This document shows positions 21,341 to 29,827 of a stretch of DNA of 38,171 nt, in pieces. The position numbers and the translations under genes are program-made. Location of the stretch: the NCBI GenBank assembly GCA_937912225.1, contig CALDOJ010000025.1, positions 1 through 38,171 of the forward strand, written 5' to 3'. The notes beneath the pieces are model-generated. The model did not search any database. It saw nothing but the letters and a program-made list of their open reading frames with translations, and was not told the origin of the DNA. This stretch comes from Candidatus Woesearchaeota archaeon (GTDB lineage: Archaea > Nanobdellota > Nanobdellia > Woesearchaeales > GCA-2686295). Numbering within the stretch: the first letter of the stretch is position 1; the number at the start of each line of letters is the position of its first letter.

Positions 21341-21842
21341 GAAAGAATTAGCTAGCTTGTTCTCTGAGTTTGATACTCAAATTATGAATTATGAAGAGTT
21401 TGATGAAACAAAATTAGCAAAAGCAGATTTCATTGTGTTATCAGGAGGACCTATTCATATTTCAGATAAAAATGATCTTATAGAGGAAAAAAACTTTTTG
21501 AAAAAAACCACTAAACCTATTTTAGGAATTTGTTTAGGACATCAAATTTTAAGTTTAGTATTTGGTTCGAAACTTGAACAGTTTAAAGAAAAAAAAATTG
21601 AATTCTTTGAACTTGAACTATTTGGGATGAAAGGACAAATGTTTTATTCGCATATTCATTACATTAAAGAGTTACCTAAGGAGTTCAGATTATTATCTAA
21701 AAGAAATGGTTTTATTGAAGCAATGGAACATAAAACAAAACCAATTTTTTCTTTACAAGGTCATCCTGAAAGGTCAGGCGAATTTGGTGAAGGAATAAAA
21801 ACTTTATTTATTCAAAGATTTGTTAATACTTCTAAAAAATAG
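21303..21842 (+). CDS. Class I glutamine amidotransferase
   Basis: 179 aa. The catalytic triad is complete: C77 in GICLGHQ, H154 and E156 in LQGHPERSGEFG. LSGGP forms the oxyanion strand. Size and motifs match stand-alone TrpG/GuaA-N-like glutaminases that release ammonia from glutamine for a partner enzyme. The start overlaps the ATP-grasp gene by 38 bp, and the N-terminus MKCIIINHNTRF is the normal first strand of the fold, so the overlap appears real. The obvious partner is the ATP-grasp protein. There is no resemblance to specific GMP or anthranilate synthase subunits. Confidence 0.86.
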   Translation: MKCIIINHNTRFKKELASLFSEFDTQIMNYEEFDETKLAKADFIVLSGGPIHISDKNDLIEEKNFLKKTTKPILGICLGHQILSLVFGSKLEQFKEKKIEFFELELFGMKGQMFYSHIHYIKELPKEFRLLSKRNGFIEAMEHKTKPIFSLQGHPERSGEFGEGIKTLFIQRFVNTSKK

Positions 21843-21857
21843 TACTTTTTCATAACC

Positions 21858-21867
21858 TTTTTATAAT
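21858..21867 (+). promoter_or_regulatory. TATA box for the 21888 gene
   Basis: TTTTTATAAT centred 26 nt before the ATG at 21888. The gene therefore has its own promoter even though it is 45 bp after the amidotransferase gene. Confidence 0.55.
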
Positions 21868-21887
21868 TCTTTAGCTTTCCTTTAGTC

Positions 21888-23006
21888 ATGGGAGAAATTG
21901 ATTTTAATAAAGGTGTTATTAATATTGATGTTAAAGGTCATCAAAGTTCTTTAAGAAGAGAAATTGATAAAGGAAACGTCGATTTTGGTGGTAATTGGTA
22001 TATGGACAAAATGATTGTTTCTTTTCTTAATCTTAAACCTGGTTATTTTAAAAATCAAATTCCACTTATTGGAAGAAATTCTTTTTTTTCACGTAGAAAT
22101 AATTCAAGTATTGTAAGAATTGAAAAATCATTATTTACACATCATAATAATTCACCTCAACCAGATACTTCAAGAAGAGATAGTTTTACAGAATTAATAT
22201 TAATTGATGAGGATTCTAAAGAAGCTTTGAATGATGAAATTTCAAAACATGAGATAGGAATGATAAAAGATCGTTATGGTTCACCAGGCAAAGATTATTA
22301 TGCATGTAATACTCATTGGAAAACACCAAAAGTTCATATGCATGAATATGGGAATATGGTTCCAAGAGATGTGATGGATGATTTGATTTCTGGAATAGAA
22401 AAAGAAAATCATTTCATTGCAAAAAGAAGTTTTTGGTATGGATTGAACTCTTCTTATGCTCGTGAAGTGAATTTAATTTCAGAAAATAAACAAGATGATT
22501 CTCATTATTTACAAAGGGTATTAACATTAGATGATATTGCAAATGAAAGAAAGAAAACCAGTGTTCGGTCAGTAACAAATTCTAAATGGGTTAAAGCAGG
22601 TGATTTTTTATTTGTGTTTGAAAAAAATGGGGTTTATGATTTTAAACAATGTGGAATGTTTGATCATACAGGAAAATTATTACTTGCAGGTAAAGCAACA
22701 GTGGAATCATATTTAGATTATAGTAAACAACATCCTGATGAAGTTGTTAGAATATATGATGGGATGGCAACAGATATGGATGCAACTTTTGCTCTTAAAA
22801 AATGGCAAGAAGAATTTCAAGGAGAACCAAGAAACTCGGTTGTTAATAAATTGGATCGAAGGTTGGATGCAAAACCAACAAATACTTTTATGTCGTTAGT
22901 ACCGTTTGAATTAGATAAATTCTATGTTGATTATACTAAGAACAAAATTATTTCTGTAAAAGGATTTCAATCGCATATGCGAGCAATGCATAAAAGTCTT
23001 TTTTGA
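21888..23006 (+). CDS. Orphan 372-aa cytosolic protein, unknown
   Basis: No signal peptide or TM helix. The sequence is soluble, with many aromatic and charged residues (GGNWYMDKMIVSFLNLKPGY; YYACNTHWKTPKVHMHEYGN; GDFLFVFEKNGVYDFKQCG; VVRIYDGMATDMDATFALKKW). It has several His/Cys in the middle (CNTHW, HMHEYG) that could bind metal. No family is recognised. It has its own TATA box, leaderless start, and lies head to tail after the ATP-grasp/GATase pair and 4 bp from the convergent VWA gene. It might act in the same pathway as the pair, but nothing shows that directly. Confidence 0.6.
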   Translation: MGEIDFNKGVINIDVKGHQSSLRREIDKGNVDFGGNWYMDKMIVSFLNLKPGYFKNQIPLIGRNSFFSRRNNSSIVRIEKSLFTHHNNSPQPDTSRRDSFTELILIDEDSKEALNDEISKHEIGMIKDRYGSPGKDYYACNTHWKTPKVHMHEYGNMVPRDVMDDLISGIEKENHFIAKRSFWYGLNSSYAREVNLISENKQDDSHYLQRVLTLDDIANERKKTSVRSVTNSKWVKAGDFLFVFEKNGVYDFKQCGMFDHTGKLLLAGKATVESYLDYSKQHPDEVVRIYDGMATDMDATFALKKWQEEFQGEPRNSVVNKLDRRLDAKPTNTFMSLVPFELDKFYVDYTKNKIISVKGFQSHMRAMHKSLF

Positions 23007-23010
23007 ATGT

Positions 23011-24216
23011 TTACAAAGAATAATAATCTTCTAAAATAACAGTATCTATTTCATCCAAATTTTTAATTCTATACAAACGACCTTCGCCAATTTCAACAAT
23101 CTTTTTAGCCAATTCTAAACCTCTCTCTGCTAATTCAATCCCTATAATAGAAATTGTTATACCTGCATTTCGAGCAATTGAAGCTGCTTTCAAAGTATCT
23201 TTCTTTGGGTCTTTACCTTTTGTCGGAACTGCATCAGTCAATAGAACTAAATGTTTAGTTTCTTTTTTATTACCAAATAACTCAACTGCTTTTTCAATTG
23301 TTTGTTCGATATCAGTCTCCATACCGGCCTTAATACAAGTAAGTTTTCGAAGTAAATCCATGAAATTACTAGTTGGAGCAACAGATTCTTTAATGTGCGA
23401 ACCAAAAACAATTAAACCTACTTTATTCTTTTCTTGTAAAGCCTTAAACGCAAGAGCAACACCTGCTTTTTTAGCAGTAGCAAGTTTTTCACCTTTCATA
23501 CTACCGCTAGAATCCAAACCATAAATAACAGAAATATGGCCTTGACTCTTGTGTTCGAAAACTTTTAAATCATCTTTAGTAATATTTTGATGTTGTCTTC
23601 GAACAGCAGTTTTAATAGTTTGACGAATTGCAATATCTTTATAACGAGATCTAGAAAAATTTTTGTAATCTTCTTTATCACCATAATGCTCTTTTTCCTT
23701 TTTCTTTTTCTCACCTAAACCTTTAGAAACTAAATGGTCAAGTTCTTCAGTATACATAACTAAAGAACTAAGGAATAAACCATCATCACTAACAGTATTA
23801 TTTTTTGTAAGTAAATCTTTTTCTTTTAAATTTTCAACATTATCAGACATGTTCTTCTTCATTTCACGTTGAAATTCAGGAATGTTCTTGTTTTTCTCAA
23901 CATAATCAGCACTATAACCAGTAAGTTTTCGAATAATCTTCTCACCATACAATTGCTTTGCAAGATTAAAATTATTAACCATGCTCTTTAACATTAAATC
24001 AGGAGTAAAATTACCAACACCTTGATTAATACTTTCCATAATAACCTTACCATCATCAATAGTGTCTTTATCATTTTCCAAAACAGAATTCATAAGCTTA
24101 TCTTGTGAAGTATCCTTCTTCATATTGCCATCTAACTCTTCAATCGGCGAAACTTCAGAAATTTCAGTTCTCTTTATATCCTTATCAGCCCATTCACTGT
24201 TGTCAAAGGTAACCAC
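23011..24216 (-). CDS. VWA-domain protein, MoxR partner
   Basis: 401 aa. The C-terminal half is a von Willebrand A domain with MIDAS residues DSSGS (GLDSSGSMKGEKL), the Thr in GMETDIEQ and the Asp in LLTDAVPT. The N-terminal half is charged and helical, as in CoxE/MoxR-associated proteins (also like magnesium-chelatase D subunits). The start is a GTG at 24216 that overlaps the upstream MoxR gene by 14 bp. With MoxR it forms the usual AAA+/VWA chaperone-like pair that remodels or inserts metal into a target protein. The target is not identifiable here. Confidence 0.85.
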   Translation of the reverse strand: MVTFDNSEWADKDIKRTEISEVSPIEELDGNMKKDTSQDKLMNSVLENDKDTIDDGKVIMESINQGVGNFTPDLMLKSMVNNFNLAKQLYGEKIIRKLTGYSADYVEKNKNIPEFQREMKKNMSDNVENLKEKDLLTKNNTVSDDGLFLSSLVMYTEELDHLVSKGLGEKKKKEKEHYGDKEDYKNFSRSRYKDIAIRQTIKTAVRRQHQNITKDDLKVFEHKSQGHISVIYGLDSSGSMKGEKLATAKKAGVALAFKALQEKNKVGLIVFGSHIKESVAPTSNFMDLLRKLTCIKAGMETDIEQTIEKAVELFGNKKETKHLVLLTDAVPTKGKDPKKDTLKAASIARNAGITISIIGIELAERGLELAKKIVEIGEGRLYRIKNLDEIDTVILEDYYSL

Positions 24217-25087
24217 CCTTTTCTAAGTGTTTTTTAAACTCGTCCTTGATGTAATTCTTAGCAGTTTTCAAATACTTAACAGAAGGTTTAAGACGCATTC
24301 TGTGGCTAAGAACTGATACAAGGACTTCTTGAATATCTCTTAATGAAACTTTATTTCTCTCATTAACCATTGCATTAGTTTGAGCTCGTTCATAAATTCC
24401 AATACTTGCTCTAACACTAGGTTTTTTCTCAACATTATCATCCGCTCTTAAATCACGAATAAAAGAAAGATACATATCTAATAAATTCTCAGGAAAATCA
24501 ATTTTATTATGACCTGAAGTTTCAACAATAGTCTTTTCAATTTCTAAAGATTCAGGATAATGAACATAAATTAAATCGAATCGGTCAAGGAAAACATCGG
24601 ATAAGGTCTCAGTTGATGTATCTTCAGGGTTCATAGTTCCAATAAAAGTAAAATTTGCATCTAAATCAACTTTATAAGAACCAACAGTAACTCTTTTTTC
24701 TTCTAAAGCTTGAAGTAATGAGTTTTGAAGTTTTTCAGAACATCTGTTAATCTCATCAAAGAACAAGATTCCTTTATTTGCTTGAAAAATCTTACCAGGA
24801 CTAAAAGCTTCTTTACTAGTTGGACCAAATTTCAAAGCTTTAATAGGGTCAATATCTCCAATAAGGTCTTCAGCAGTTAAATCAGGACTTCCTTGAACTC
24901 TAACAAAAGGAGCCTTATCACCAATAAGATGCGCAACATTCTTTGCAAGAGTTGTCTTACCAATACCTGGAGCACCAACTAATATGATGTTTCGTTCGCT
25001 AATCAAAGCAGATTTCAATTGACGCTTAACATCCTCTTGACCCAGAACATCCTTGAAATCTTTTTTTATAATATCATTAAAATGCAT
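24203..25087 (-). CDS. MoxR-family AAA+ ATPase
   Basis: 294 aa from the ATG at 25087, chosen because TTTATAAA (25112-25119) is about 29 nt upstream and the family begins near this point; the open frame extends to 25159. Motifs: DVLGQEDVKRQLKSAL, Walker A GAPGIGKTT, Walker B ILFFDEINR, SLLQALEEKRVTVG, sensor 1 FTFIGTMNPEDT, and VFLDRFDLIYVHYPE. MoxR ATPases form hexamers and work with VWA partners, encoded here by the next gene. A leaderless start is implied by the TATA spacing. Confidence 0.9.
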   Translation of the reverse strand: MHFNDIIKKDFKDVLGQEDVKRQLKSALISERNIILVGAPGIGKTTLAKNVAHLIGDKAPFVRVQGSPDLTAEDLIGDIDPIKALKFGPTSKEAFSPGKIFQANKGILFFDEINRCSEKLQNSLLQALEEKRVTVGSYKVDLDANFTFIGTMNPEDTSTETLSDVFLDRFDLIYVHYPESLEIEKTIVETSGHNKIDFPENLLDMYLSFIRDLRADDNVEKKPSVRASIGIYERAQTNAMVNERNKVSLRDIQEVLVSVLSHRMRLKPSVKYLKTAKNYIKDEFKKHLEKGGYL

Positions 25088-25111
25088 AGAAGCCGAAGCA
25101 AGAAATGAAAG

Positions 25112-25119
25112 TTTATAAA
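25112..25119 (-). promoter_or_regulatory. TATA box for the MoxR-VWA operon
   Basis: TTTATAAA in minus-strand orientation, centred about 29 nt before the ATG at 25087. It decides the start against the longer frame. Confidence 0.55.
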
Positions 25120-25253
25120 GGTTGTTGTTAATAAAAAATACTTCTTCGGAGATTTCCACAGGACTTTCGGAAAATCTTCTACGACCTAAAACTCACTAGT
25201 CACAAGACATCATCTTGCGTAGCGAATATAAAGAAGAGAAAATAATTCTTATT

Positions 25254-25460
25254 ATGTTTGTAAAAATCAATAACCGAATCTTGGACTTCAATGAATTAGT
25301 CAAAGATAGAATCTTAGTAAAAAATCATTTAATAATTCAACTTGAAGAACTGTTAAAGATTTATGGCTTTGAAAAAGAACTTGATGAATACGTTAATGAA
25401 GATTTAAATTGTAAAATAATTTTTGAATTAATAAAAGATAAAAAAGAAGTATTTGTTTAG
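25254..25460 (+). CDS. Small acidic helical protein, unknown
   Basis: 68 aa from the ATG at 25254. AATATAAAG (25225-25233) is centred about 25 nt upstream, so a leaderless start is likely; an open frame from 25215 would place the TATA inside the coding region. The protein has a short beta strand then two or three charged helices (FNELVKDRILVKNHLIIQLEELLKIYGF). No family is recognised. It stands between the MoxR and DUF368 genes and might be co-transcribed with the latter. Confidence 0.5.
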   Translation: MFVKINNRILDFNELVKDRILVKNHLIIQLEELLKIYGFEKELDEYVNEDLNCKIIFELIKDKKEVFV

Positions 25461-25495
25461 AAACTTTTTAATACTAATACTAATCTCATTGTTTT

Positions 25496-26338
25496 ATGAA
25501 CTTAAAAGAATCATTATTATTTTTCTTACGTGGCTTATTCATGGGTATTGCTGATATTATACCTGGAGTAAGTGGCGGAACAATTGCTTTAATAACAGGC
25601 ATCTACGAACGATTAATAAAAGCAATTAATGATGTTAACGAGTTAATCATAAAACAAGTTTTCAAAAAGAAAATCACAAAGGCTTGTAAGAATATTCTAA
25701 AATTAGATTTTGGATTTTTAATACCTTTAGCATTAGGAATAGCAATTGCAATGTTAAGTTTATCACATTTAATGGATTACTTATTGCATGAACAAACTGC
25801 TTTAACATACGCATTTTTCTTTGGATTAATACTTGCATCAGCAATCTTTGTTTACAAACACGCAGGCAAGAATCATTGGAAGAACTTAATCTTTGGAATG
25901 GCAGGTTTAGTATTATCTTTTTGGATAGCTGGACTAAGCACTGTTAATGCAAGTCATTCAGTAATCATTCTTTTTTTATCAGGAGCAATTGCGATTTGTG
26001 CAATGATATTACCAGGAATCTCAGGAGCTTTCATTCTAGTACTTCTTGGTCAATATGAATTTATAATTGGAGCAATCAAAAACTTAATGTTAGATAAAAT
26101 TGTGATTTTTGGAGCAGGAGCAGTCGTTGGAATATTAGCTTTTTCAAAATTATTAAACTATTTACTTAAGAAACATAAACCTGCAACGATGTCGTTTTTA
26201 ACTGGATTAATGCTTGGAGCTCTTAGAAAACCATACTTAGAAATTTCTGCTTCATATGGTTCATTATTACAAGTTATAATCGTTGCAGTTATTGGATTTG
26301 GAATAGTATTTTTCTTAGAAAGAAAGTTTAACAAATAA
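25496..26338 (+). CDS. DUF368 (PopT-like) polyprenyl-phosphate transporter
   Basis: 280 aa, about 8 predicted TM helices. The family signature FFLRGLFMGIADIIPGVSGGTIALITGIYE is present near the N-terminus (F9 onward), and a second PGISGAFILVLLGQYE repeats the motif in the second half, showing the inverted-repeat design of the family. DUF368 proteins in bacteria (PopT) recycle undecaprenyl phosphate across the membrane. In an archaeon the likely substrate is dolichyl or other polyprenyl phosphate used for protein glycosylation. The 3' end overlaps the convergent CCA gene by 11 bp. Confidence 0.85.
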   Translation: MNLKESLLFFLRGLFMGIADIIPGVSGGTIALITGIYERLIKAINDVNELIIKQVFKKKITKACKNILKLDFGFLIPLALGIAIAMLSLSHLMDYLLHEQTALTYAFFFGLILASAIFVYKHAGKNHWKNLIFGMAGLVLSFWIAGLSTVNASHSVIILFLSGAIAICAMILPGISGAFILVLLGQYEFIIGAIKNLMLDKIVIFGAGAVVGILAFSKLLNYLLKKHKPATMSFLTGLMLGALRKPYLEISASYGSLLQVIIVAVIGFGIVFFLERKFNK

Positions 26339-27605
26339 TTATTTTTTTAACTCGCGCTGTAACATACTTATCTTTCAATAAATCTTTAATCAAATCTTTA
26401 GCAAGTCTATACTTTCGTTTTTCACGAGCAAATAGTCTACCATTTTCTTCAAAAATATCTTTATGTTTTTCTTTAAAATGTGCAACACCTTCTGTTTGTT
26501 TAATTGGAGGACCACTTAAAATCATGGTGCTAGGTAACTCTTCTTTTACTAAAATAAAATATAATGATCCTTTGTCCTTGTTCATAAAGTTAGAACCTTT
26601 ATGAACTCCAGAAAAGTTTTTGTTTTTCTGGCTGAATTCCCAACCAGTTTTAACAATTTCAAACTCGTTCTTTTTAATATGACTTCGCAAGTACTCGTAA
26701 GTTTTCATAATCTTAGCACCGACAATATCTTTCTTGCCTTTCAAAGGTTCAACTTCAAAAAAGAATAGTTCTTCATCAGGTAATACTTGTTTAGAAACCT
26801 TATCTTTGCTTAAAGCTTTAATTTTAAAAAACTCTTCACTAGGATGCAACAAGAAAGTTTTACATCGCTCAATAAACATATCAAATTTTTCTTTTGACAT
26901 TGCAGCAGCCGCGTTTCGATTAGGTTGAACAGGATCAACAATAATTAAAGGCGAATGAATCTTAGCATCATCCAATTCTTTTAAAGGATCTTTCAAATGT
27001 TTTTCTAAATCAAAAATGACTTTAGGCTTCCAATTAACAGCTGCTTTAACAAATTTTTCAAAACTTCCATGATAAATTATTAACAAATCAAGAATGTGGC
27101 CTGAAAAACCTTTGATATAAGATTCTGCACCATAAACTTTAGCAGATTTACAAAATTGTTTTGCTAATCGAATTTCATCAGCTAATTCTTTACTCACATG
27201 TTTTTTGACATAATCAACGTGTAAAGGGCTCATATCAGTAACATTTTCAGCTTCTCTATAATCAAGAATTTTTTTAACAGGAACAATTTCAAACAATAAA
27301 TCGCCTTTAATTTGAAAATAATCACGACTACCATGAACTCTTTCAACATTAAACTCTTTTTTTAAGACGGATTCTAACAAATCAGAAATATTGTTTTCAG
27401 TTTTTTGAAATCGAACAAATAAATCAACGTCATAATCGTTCTTTAAAAAAGTGCCTTTAGCAGTACTTCCACCACGAACACAAACAGCATTAACTTTTTC
27501 TTTTTTTAATAAATAATTTATTTTTTCTATAGCTTTATCTATTTCTTTTAAAACCTTCAAATCAGGTCTTAATTTTGATTTAACTTTTTCAAGTAATTCT
27601 TTCAT
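26328..27605 (-). CDS. cca: CCA-adding enzyme, archaeal class I tRNA nucleotidyltransferase
   Basis: 425 aa from the ATG at 27605, selected because a TATA-like TTATAAAAAG (27629-27638) is about 28 nt upstream; the frame extends four residues earlier. Nucleotidyltransferase motif GGSTAKGT (45-52), followed by DYDVD with the catalytic aspartates. Further family blocks: FEIVPVKK, DMSPLHVDYVKKH, and a central VIVDPVQPNRNAAAAMS motif typical of archaeal and poly(A)-polymerase relatives. Length matches the family. It adds or repairs the 3' CCA of tRNAs in the cytosol. Confidence 0.95.
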   Translation of the reverse strand: MKELLEKVKSKLRPDLKVLKEIDKAIEKINYLLKKEKVNAVCVRGGSTAKGTFLKNDYDVDLFVRFQKTENNISDLLESVLKKEFNVERVHGSRDYFQIKGDLLFEIVPVKKILDYREAENVTDMSPLHVDYVKKHVSKELADEIRLAKQFCKSAKVYGAESYIKGFSGHILDLLIIYHGSFEKFVKAAVNWKPKVIFDLEKHLKDPLKELDDAKIHSPLIIVDPVQPNRNAAAAMSKEKFDMFIERCKTFLLHPSEEFFKIKALSKDKVSKQVLPDEELFFFEVEPLKGKKDIVGAKIMKTYEYLRSHIKKNEFEIVKTGWEFSQKNKNFSGVHKGSNFMNKDKGSLYFILVKEELPSTMILSGPPIKQTEGVAHFKEKHKDIFEENGRLFAREKRKYRLAKDLIKDLLKDKYVTARVKKIIIC

Positions 27606-27666
27606 AATGAAAAACAATATTTTTACTCTTATAAAAAGCTATCTCAAATACCTATCAAATCGAAAA

Positions 27667-27675
27667 CTATATATA
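27667..27675 (+). promoter_or_regulatory. TATA box of the surface/secretion operon
   Basis: A TATATATAG-type stretch in ACTATATATAGAC about 25 nt before the expected transcript start near 27697, followed by GAGGGT/CAGGG ahead of the ATG at 27720. It may drive the long operon that follows. Confidence 0.5.
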
Positions 27676-27719
27676 GACTAAGGTATGAAAAATCATTGAA
27701 AAAGAGGGTCAGGGTTTTA

Positions 27720-28352
27720 ATGGCTGATAAAAAATTAGTAGATTATATTGAGAAAGTAATGAAGAAAGGCTTCACACTTGACCAAGCAAGAGTTAAACTA
27801 GAGGACGCGCATTATCCTGAATCAAAAATAAAAGAGGCAGTTTCTCAAGTGAAAAAAAGAAAAGTTTGGAAAACAAGTGAAATAGTCTTTGCAATTATTC
27901 TAGTTATAGCTGTATTAAGTGTGTTTGCAGATAAAGTTTTATTCAAAGAAGAAGTTGTAAGTGAAGAACCAATTATGGATGAAAGTGATTTATTAAAACA
28001 AGCTATGAGAGAAAAAAATCCTGTTTTATGTGAACAATTATCAAATTCTGTTGAAAGACAATTATGTATACAGTCAGCTTCATCTTCACAAGTAGTTAAT
28101 ATAAATAATGTTGAAGAACGAAAAACATTAAATCAAGTTTTGACTGAAAACTCTTCTGGTTGTGAATCTTTAAAAAATTCTGTTGAAAAAACACTCTGTG
28201 AAGGAGGAGGATCTATAATAACTCCACCAGTTCAATCAGAGCCAGAATCCTTAATAGAAGGAGAATCTTTTGAACAAGAACCAGAATCAAACGAACCTTG
28301 TTCGCAGTTTACAAATCCTGTTGAAAAAAATTTGTGCTTAAAAGCTAACTAA
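27720..28352 (+). CDS. Membrane protein with N-terminal UBA-like module and three C-x11-C repeats
   Basis: 210 aa from the ATG at 27720. Residues 1-45 resemble a small three-helix UBA-like module (DYIEKVMKKGFTLDQARVKLEDAHYP). One TM helix (about 52-68) follows. The outside part has three repeats: C104-x11-C116, C148-x11-C160 and C194-x11-C206, each with Leu/Phe three and Asn five residues after the first Cys, and Arg/Lys three before the second. The pitch is about 45 residues, with acidic linkers. The repeat fits a disulfide-closed helical hairpin. The same motif recurs in three neighbouring genes. Function unknown; probable cell-surface protein. Confidence 0.72.
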   Translation: MADKKLVDYIEKVMKKGFTLDQARVKLEDAHYPESKIKEAVSQVKKRKVWKTSEIVFAIILVIAVLSVFADKVLFKEEVVSEEPIMDESDLLKQAMREKNPVLCEQLSNSVERQLCIQSASSSQVVNINNVEERKTLNQVLTENSSGCESLKNSVEKTLCEGGGSIITPPVQSEPESLIEGESFEQEPESNEPCSQFTNPVEKNLCLKAN

Positions 28353-28408
28353 TAATCATAATTAATTCAAAAAATATAAATACTACAAGCATAAGAGGTA
28401 TACATAAG

Positions 28409-29815
28409 ATGAGAGGGAGATTATTGATTTTATTTGTTATAAGCTTATTTGTTCTACAAAATGTAGTTGGAATAGGTCAAGGTACTGGTGATTGGGGTAT
28501 TAATCGTGATTTAATAGAAGGAGAACAATTATCATTTACAGTAACTGGAGCAACTAATGCAAATATTAGATGGTCAATGGTGCTTTTAGGAAGTTCACTA
28601 CCTATTCCGCAAGGAAAATTTTCTCCATCAAGTATAGGAGTAAGTTCTGTTACTTTTACTGTTCCTCCTGTTAATTCTTATTCAAGTGGTTATTATCAAT
28701 TTAAAGTTAGAGCAACTGATATTAGTGATAATACCTTTGCTGAGTCTAATGAGTATATGACTATTCGAGATTATGTTCAAGATTATCAATTTGGTCATGA
28801 ATGTTTAGTTATAGATACTGGTTATTGTTCAGACATAAACTCTCAAGGTGATATTTCTTCTCAAGATGTTATTTCATCAGTAACTAGAGTTTCATCATGG
28901 GAACTATATTCTTTTGGACCTACAACTGTTAGTTCTGATTTGACTGTTGGTGATGATTTAACTGTTTTTGGTGGTGCAACTATTGAAAATCCTTTTAAAG
29001 TAATTGATACTATTATTTATCCAAATCCAACATATAATGATGGTGCTGCTTCAAAACCTATTTGTTGTAATCCTGCAACAGTAGATTTTTGGTGTCAAGA
29101 GGAGAAAGATCGTAATGGTGGTGTTTCAGGTAATATAATTGATACATCAGTAAGTTGTTTTCGTTATTCTGGTTCTGCGTGGTTTGAAGATACTGGTAAT
29201 ACTTGTCAAGCAAATTGTTATGAAACTGTTTTACAAGCAACTGATACAACTGTAAAAGTTAATGATCAAGATGTTTGCTTAAAAGATGGAACTAATTGTG
29301 ATTTTTTTATTGATCCTGATTTAGAATATGTAACTAGTAAAGGCGATACAACTACTCATTCTTTAACATCGGCAGGAGGATTTATTCCTGCAAAATATGC
29401 TGTAGTTTTGATTGAAGAAGGAAATTCTATACCTGCTCCTATTTGTAGTTGTGATACTGATCCAGACGGGGTTCAATGTTCTGATCCTTTCCTTAGTTGG
29501 ACTGAAGCAGGCGACTTTTGTTATGATGTATATGGATTTAATGGTGCTGATATGCTTTATTATTATTCAAAATTTCAAAGAACTAAATATGATGTTGATG
29601 CGTATATTGCCGGTGATTTAGATGTTGCTGATGATAGTTTCTTAAAAAATTTGTGGTTGACTTCAATATTTGCATCAACTATAAATTCAGGATCTGCTAG
29701 TATTAACAATCTTTATCTTCCACAAGGATCAAATAATGGTATCAGATTTTCTGGAGCGAATTCTGAGAAACAAATTTACGTTGATGGTGATGATGTAGTT
29801 ATTAATTTAGGTTAG
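28409..29815 (+). CDS. Secreted surface protein with Ig-like domain
   Basis: 468 aa, signal peptide (LLILFVISLFVLQNVVG) then a mature extracellular protein. Residues ~30-125 look like a beta-sandwich (IEGEQLSFTVTGATNANIRW; SSGYYQFKVRATD). A middle region has scattered cysteines (YCSD, PICCNP, FWCQ, CFRY, TCQANC, CLKDGTNC), and the C-terminus has short repeating beta strands (STINSGSASINNLYLPQG, IYVDGDDVVINLG) like phage tail-fibre or adhesin stalk tips. I recognise no single family. A separate TATA-like stretch precedes it. It is part of the surface operon and could be an adhesin or scaffold. Confidence 0.7.
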   Translation: MRGRLLILFVISLFVLQNVVGIGQGTGDWGINRDLIEGEQLSFTVTGATNANIRWSMVLLGSSLPIPQGKFSPSSIGVSSVTFTVPPVNSYSSGYYQFKVRATDISDNTFAESNEYMTIRDYVQDYQFGHECLVIDTGYCSDINSQGDISSQDVISSVTRVSSWELYSFGPTTVSSDLTVGDDLTVFGGATIENPFKVIDTIIYPNPTYNDGAASKPICCNPATVDFWCQEEKDRNGGVSGNIIDTSVSCFRYSGSAWFEDTGNTCQANCYETVLQATDTTVKVNDQDVCLKDGTNCDFFIDPDLEYVTSKGDTTTHSLTSAGGFIPAKYAVVLIEEGNSIPAPICSCDTDPDGVQCSDPFLSWTEAGDFCYDVYGFNGADMLYYYSKFQRTKYDVDAYIAGDLDVADDSFLKNLWLTSIFASTINSGSASINNLYLPQGSNNGIRFSGANSEKQIYVDGDDVVINLG

Positions 29816-29827
29816 TTGGGGATTTTA

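Noticed and set aside
25467..25490. Short tandem AATACT/AATCT repeats before the DUF368 gene as a regulatory repeat
   Set aside because: Only two or three imperfect short units; likely chance in AT-rich promoter DNA.
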